Source: Magnaporthiopsis rhizophila (lineage: Eukaryota > Ascomycota > Sordariomycetes > Magnaporthales > Magnaporthaceae). From it: a stretch of DNA of 64,000 nt. Of the stretch, positions 58,909 to 64,000 are shown in pieces. The stretch lies in the NCBI GenBank assembly GCA_003049465.1, contig PYSS01000021.1:161311-225310 (forward strand). Direction: 5' to 3'. The position numbers and the translations under genes were made by a program. The stretch's first letter is position 1; every line of letters starts with the position of its first letter. Below the pieces are notes generated by a model, which was given only the letters and a program-made list of their open reading frames with translations, was not told the origin of the DNA and ran no database searches.

Positions 58909-60218
58909 TCATGTCTTCTTCTTTGGACGTTTCCTCTCGGTGTCGTACATCTCCTTGCTTATGCTGAGCGGTTCCGACGTCACGGACGCGACAAAATCAG
59001 AGATGGCCTCGAAGTAGCCGTCCTCCAGAACGCTCGAGTTGTGATCGCCGTTGGGTAGGGGCTTCCAGATTTTGTTGGGGGCCGCCGATAATTCGTACAG
59101 TTGGCGCATGTGATGTGGACTGAGACGGGTGAGACATGCAACAAGTTAAACAGCTGAACGAAGCATCACAAGCCGCAGGGGGTGTGGGGTAGACGGAGGC
59201 TTGGCGGTACGGGGCGTGTGGTGTAATACATACGGCACAATCTCGTCTTGAAGACCACTCAAGAACAGAATGGGAACCTTGGTGATGAACGGGATGAGCG
59301 AGTCGGAGGGCCAGACCTGGTGGCAGAGAATGGCAAAGTACTTTGCTGGAGGCACAACGGAGGGGATGAGCTTGCGCATGCTGAGAAAGGTGTTCTCGAG
59401 GATGAGGCCGACGATGTCGCCGGCGGCCTGGTTTTTGCTGACGAGCTTGACGCTGACGGCGCCGCCGAGGCTCTGGCCGTAGACGACGAGGCGATGGGAG
59501 CGGGTCTCGGCGCGGTCGCGAAGGTAGTCGAGCGCGGTCTGGGCGTCGGTCATCAGGCCGGACTCGTCGGGGGCTCCGGTGGAGAGGCCGTAGCCGCGGT
59601 ACTCGAGCATGAAGACGTTGCAGCCGATGAGGCCGATCAGGTGGCGGGCGATGGGTAGGCGGTGGCCGATGTTGCCGGCGTTGCCGTGGAACATGATGAC
59701 CGTGACGTTTGCGTTGCGGCCGTTGCGCGGGCCGCGGATGTAGAAGGCCGAGAGCGTCTCGCCATCGTTGGTCGGGATCATGAGCTCCTCGAAGTCGGTT
59801 ATGCCGAACTGGGACGGGCGTGGCACATCGGTTCGCGAGTTAGGCGGCATGTGTGAAGGGTAGATAAGGGCTCTGTGCGTGGGGCATCACGTCAGTATTT
59901 TGCCGGACGGACGGCTCCGGAGACTGGGCCGCGGCACAGTCGGAGAGAGAGCACGGGACACGCGGGGACCTTGGGTGCGAGAGTGCTTACTTCTGCTTAA
60001 AGTACAGCAGCGAGGTGAGGACAGCGGCAATGCCCTAGACGGAGAAGAAGAAAAAAGAAAGTCAGCTTGGCGATGCCGCCGGGGTGCAAAGGTCACCTTG
60101 GAGAACTTACGGTGGAGGCCATGGCCGGCAGTCGCATATAACTAGCGACGCTGGAAAGGACCGAAAAGGTCTGATCCAGGAGGCTCTGAGATGGGGCAGA
60201 CGGAGGCGAAGTGGTCAT
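58909..60218 (-). CDS. bem46: Bem46-family alpha/beta hydrolase (ABHD13-like)
   Basis: Membrane-anchored serine hydrolase. In Neurospora BEM46 influences ascospore germination and polarity, and it is related to mammalian ABHD13. Four exons, 60218-60111, 60034-59991, 59872-59234 and 59119-58909, give 333 aa; the introns are 76, 118 and 114 bp. An N-terminal hydrophobic anchor (GIAAVLTSLLYF) is followed by the conserved LIYPSHMPPNSRTDVPRPSQ. The hydrolase core has MFHGNAGNIGHR, FMLEYRGYGLSTG, the nucleophile elbow GQSLGG (about residue 184) and LENTFLS. The catalytic Asp is in SGLQDEIVP and the His in NGDHNSSV; the third intron separates them. The tail is basic (ERKRPKKKT). All catalytic residues are intact, in contrast to the decayed genes just to its left. 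Confidence 0.94.
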
Positions 60219-63082
60219 GACGACGGCCGGCAAGGAATCGGCAGTCGAGAGTGGGCAGTGGCCGCGCGCGAGAGAGGGCTTGTCGGTTCTCGTTTCTCGT
60301 TGTCTCCAGCAACGGCGCTCGGCTCTTTCCAGACCTCAACTCAAAGGTCCGGTGGCGTCGTCGCCAAGCGCCACAGAAAAAAACAGCCAGGATAAAGTGA
60401 CAAGGGGGCCAATCAAAGGCAAGTGAGGGGAAGAAGAGAAGAAGTAGAAAAGAAAAGAAAAAAAGAGACAAGGAAACCAATAAGCGAACAACAGAATGAC
60501 TCGATGGGGAAGGAAGAAGTAGAAGAGAACAGGGAGATAATAAGAGAAAAGAGGAGCTTCGTGTTTCCGGTTGCGGTGCAAAAGACCAGTATGGGGATTG
60601 TGGGTGCAGCTTGCAGGTGAGGGCCGAGGCTAGGTGGGCATTTGCGTGTTGCCCCTGCGCCGACTCCAGCATCAATTGACTTAGCTAGGGGGTCCAGCAT
60701 CGTCAATGAACCGCGGTCTCGCTTCCGTGGTCTGTGCTGTGCCTGCGAGCGGCCCGCTGGGACCCCTGGAGCCTGGGGCCTGTGCTGGTTCCAGGTACAT
60801 CAATCGACTCGGGCGGGGCTCGTGTGTCCAGTTGCTGACCCCACCAGATGACCGCATTAACCAATCCTAGGAGCACCAGACATGGGGGTCGGGGCCTGAA
60901 GCTTGCCCGCCCTCGCCCCTGAAGCTTCACCCAAAGGCTCTCCTGGAACACCACCACTGCAACAAACATTGGGCTTGTGGTGCGACTCATAAAAGGCCCG
61001 ACGGTTGGACCGACATGGGAATCAATCGATCGAGGAACCGCCGATTACGGGGAGCCAGCAAGGGTGGCATTTACCCATGTGGCATGTGCGCTGAGGCCCC
61101 CGATTGTGATTAGGACGATGCACAGGGAGTGCTTGGGTAAATGTAATCAATATCGACGGCTTCAGCTGGAACCGGTTCTGAGGGATGACTTGGGCGTGTC
61201 GTGGTGGTGACGTCGAGCCTACCTAAGGTAGTGGCGCGAGCAATTCAATGCGAAAGTCCGTCATCGTCACTTGATTTCCCGCCCAGAGAAATGCAGCCGA
61301 AAGCCGACAAGCCAAAGATAGACAGTAAACCCCGGGCAGAACGAACCACCGAGTGGGAAAGGCTGTGCCCGTCCATTGCTTACCCAAATGGAATGCATGC
61401 CGAAGGATGTGAAACACCCTACGGATCAAGGGGCCGCTGCCATTTGTCCAAGGCAAGCAGGATCACTCGGACCAGTTCCAGCTGTGGGCACTGGAGACCA
61501 CCATGGCCGACCGACAGCGTACTGCACATATATGTACGGTTGAGGCATGCAGCTGTATGTAGGGCAAGAATACCAATCCCATTTTTGGCATTTTTGCATC
61601 TGCGCTGTCCAGACCAGGAGCCACAGCCCTTGCAAGACCCGCAGCAGCTGGCCGCCCAGTGCCTTGCAGTTGCGCTTACTCCAACGAGCCGTGGTCCCAG
61701 GGCCGGGGCTCAAGCTCAAGCCTCTGCCCTCAGCCCGTGGAGATGGAGCCACGGCCGGGGGAGACGCGCGCCAAAACCGGGCGCTGCGTGACTTGACCCA
61801 ATTCGGCAGCAGTGTCCTGGCCCACCCCTCCCAACAGATGCCGATTATTTTTGTTTCTTCGCCTGCGGACTGGGCGGTGGACCAATGAGCGACGCGACCA
61901 CCCCCCAGAGCCGTCCATTCCCACTCACATCTTGCACTTGGCAGGGAAGGGGAGTGGCCCAGTCTCGTCCAGAGTTGCGGGATAACCAAGCTGTGACTGA
62001 AGAAATCCGAAACACGTCGAAAAGGATGCATTGTTCCGAGAGCGAGTGCTGAACGTGGAATACGTACTGTTAGGTCTGCGGCGCTTGCGGAGACTGGTGA
62101 AGCGACCACTAAAAACCTCTGTGATTTTTTCTTTTTTGACAACAAGGCAGGCAGTGCCCAGGCGCAGGCAGGTGTTAGTCATTTTACGTGCATCTGCGCC
62201 TGATGGGGACGAAAAGCGTCGTTTTGGGCAGCCATCTCCATCCAATTCGAGGCACCCACAACAAAACAAAAGTCGGCGGCAAATTTTCTTGCGCCCGCGA
62301 AAAGTCCCCAATTCCGCTCCTCCAACATCACACACACTCTTCTTCCCAAGGGCACACGCACAAAATAGCCGATACAAATCCCATCCGGCCGATACATCCC
62401 CAGAAGACACCCCAGTCGCATTTCCGAAACCAAACCGACCCCAAAAAGTCCGCTTTGGGACTGCCCAGCTTGGCCCCCTGGTCCGCTCCTGATCCGCGTC
62501 TGTCGCCCACTTTTGGAATCGAGACCGCGCGCAGCCTCCCGTACAAGAAGCTTCCGCCTGTCAATTCCCCTCTGCTGGCTTCCATCTTGGTCGCAAGATA
62601 CTCGGGACCGATTGACAGCGACCGACCGTCCTGCCCAGCTAGCCGCAAACTCCCGCCCCAGTTTGACCGATCCTCGTGACCCTCGACGGTCCGCAATCGC
62701 CCCCAAACAAGCAAGCACCATCGCTGCTGCCACAGCAAAACGCGCCCCGGCATCGGCTCTTCTGCCCATCCAAGTTTTTTTTTTTTTTTTTTTTTTTTTT
62801 TGCGCACACCAAACCTGATCGCCTCGGCATTGCCCGCCCAGCTTTGCTGTCGACCCAATCAGAAGACCAAGTCTCACTTGCATATATCAGCCTGTCTGTC
62901 TGCTCAGCACACTCAGATAGCTTACCTCCCCGACCACGCTTAGTAGACGGAGGGACAACACATCGCCCGGCAACTGGCTCCTCCGGTCGCTCTCTCTCGA
63001 TCCGGTCGACTTTTGCGCCCCCAGAATATCAAAGATCAAACTCCTTTCTGGACCGCATTCCTGCCTGCGGTCACACTTCACA
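60219..63082. other. 2.9 kb intergenic region
   Basis: No supported gene. It contains a purine-rich stretch (about 60420-60555) and a 27-base T run (62775-62801) within the probable upstream region of the LYAR-type gene. It must hold both divergent promoters. Confidence 0.5.
62775..62801. repeat. T27 homopolymer
   Basis: Twenty-seven T residues about 280 bp upstream of the LYAR-type start codon. Confidence 0.8.
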
Positions 63083-63944
63083 ATGGTCTCCTTTTCGTGT
63101 GAGGTAAGTTGGTTATGTCATGTCCTCCCGGTCCCCCTGCCAGTATCACATAAACACACCCCGAGCCAACGTCAGGTTGCATCCGGGGGGCCATTGTCTT
63201 TTGCGCCTGGCTCTTGGTGTCTACCCGTGCCGTGCTAGCTGCGCGCCCGCTTGAACTCTGCTCTGCATCTTGCATCGCGTTGCTGCGTCGTGGTGGCGTT
63301 GCCCCTCCCCTCCCTCGCCCCGAGCGGACGAGCCCCTATTGCTCGATCAACGCACCATTTCCCGACAGGGAGTAGCCATGTTACACCCACACCCCCCTCC
63401 CCTTGAGCCCATAATCTTAATGCTTGACATCACACGCTCCCGCCCACACCACGGATCGTCAGTCCGTCAACAACAGCCTTTTGCCTCAAACACTCCCCTC
63501 CCATCCATCCCATCCCCCATCCCATTCCTCTCCCAATTCGCCCTCTTTGCTTCTGTTATACCCTCCACGTCCGCCCCCACACCCTCCTCTCGTTGGTCTT
63601 TGGCATGACCATACATATATCACTGGCACCTGTTTCGCCTCCCTCCCCGCGCGCGCAATCCGTCTAACTCGGCAATCAACCATCTTAGAACTGCGGCGAT
63701 GTTATGACCAAGAAGAAGCTCGATCCACATCGCAATCGCTGCCACGGAGCCACGTTCACCTGCATCGACTGCATGACATACTTTCCTGGCGTCGATTATC
63801 GTAGCCACACTGTAAGCAAGAAACGGCGGCGCCGCGGCTACAGACGCTCCCCAATGTCCGTGCCTTCGACACTAACACCCAAGGTAGAGCTGCATATCAG
63901 AGGAACAAAAATACCAGGGCGCACTGTACAAACCCAAGAAAGGA

Positions 63945-63980
<36 letters not shown>

Positions 63981-64000
63981 GCGCAACAGCAGGAACCTAT
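63083..64000 (+). CDS. LYAR-type zinc-finger nucleolar protein (5' part, runs off the window)
   Basis: Homologues of mammalian LYAR are nucleolar C2HC zinc-finger proteins involved in ribosome biogenesis and growth. Three exons are visible: 63083-63103, 63689-63811 and 63888 to the window edge. The spliced protein starts MVSFSCENCGDVMTKKKLDP and continues HRNRCHGATFTCIDCM, then DYRSHTSCISEEQKYQGALY. The two zinc-binding CxxC pairs and the H/C ligands are all present. The exon 3 acceptor is TAG at 63885-63887, chosen because it restores SHTSCISE; a nearby AAG is not used. The first intron is 585 bp, very long for this window, and CT-rich. A glutamine tract encoded by 11 CAA codons (63948-63980) follows GKPKKGK-like basic residues. 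The 3' end lies outside the window. Confidence 0.9.
63948..63980 (+). repeat. CAA microsatellite coding polyglutamine
   Basis: Eleven consecutive CAA codons, in frame in exon 3 of the LYAR-type gene, continuing into further CAA/CAG codons. Confidence 0.9.

Overview
This window is nuclear DNA of a filamentous ascomycete (Pezizomycotina, most likely a Sordariomycete). The evidence is the gene set (a group III HAMP-repeat histidine kinase, a HapC-type CCAAT factor, Rrn3, a WSC-rich copper radical oxidase, a Bem46 hydrolase), short introns of mostly 50-100 bp with GTA/GTG donors and CTAAC/CTGAC branch points, GC-rich codon use, and wide intergenic spaces with homopolymer tracts. Splice sites were placed by eye, using reading-frame continuity and protein-family conservation. 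All models are predictions.

Layout. 0.5-5 kb (-): group III osmosensing hybrid histidine kinase (OS-1/NIK1 type). 9.7-11.1 kb (+): tRNA-dihydrouridine synthase DUS2. 11.5-13.1 kb (-): PP2A methylesterase PPE1. 14.0-16.6 kb (-): FLC/TRP-like membrane protein. 19.7-23.0 kb (-): large C2H2 zinc-finger protein. 25.3-27.5 kb: three small genes, TMEM14-like (+), CMC2 (-) and prefoldin subunit 2 (+), the last two divergent. 32.0-33.3 kb (+): HAP3/NF-YB. 34.3-36.4 kb (+): RRN3. 37.1-38.8 kb (+): bZIP factor. 39.1-42.8 kb (-): glyoxal-oxidase-like enzyme with five WSC domains. 47.0-50.6 kb (+): NF-X1-type zinc-finger protein with RING and R3H domains. 51.2-52.0 kb (-): a three-exon cysteine-rich secreted protein assembled here from short exons. 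52.78 kb: an assembly gap inside a G tract. 53.1-57.8 kb: a decayed accessory cluster. 58.9-60.2 kb (-): Bem46-family hydrolase. 63.1 kb to the edge (+): 5' part of a LYAR-type nucleolar zinc-finger gene.

Most genes are conserved housekeeping or regulatory genes: stress signalling, tRNA modification, phosphatase control, respiratory-chain assembly, chaperones, Pol I and CCAAT transcription. The accessory interval (about 51-58 kb) is different. It holds a secreted cysteine-rich protein and, beyond the gap, a gasdermin-like gene directly downstream of a DUF7580 plus subtilisin-like (S8) protease gene on the same strand. A degenerate C2H2 zinc-finger gene faces away from the protease gene. Protease-gasdermin pairs are known fungal regulated-cell-death and allorecognition modules (het-Q1/het-Q2 of Podospora anserina). 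Here all members carry in-frame stops or frame changes while the flanking genes are intact, so the locus looks like a dead or dying cell-death module unless local sequence quality is at fault. This is the most interesting region of the window.
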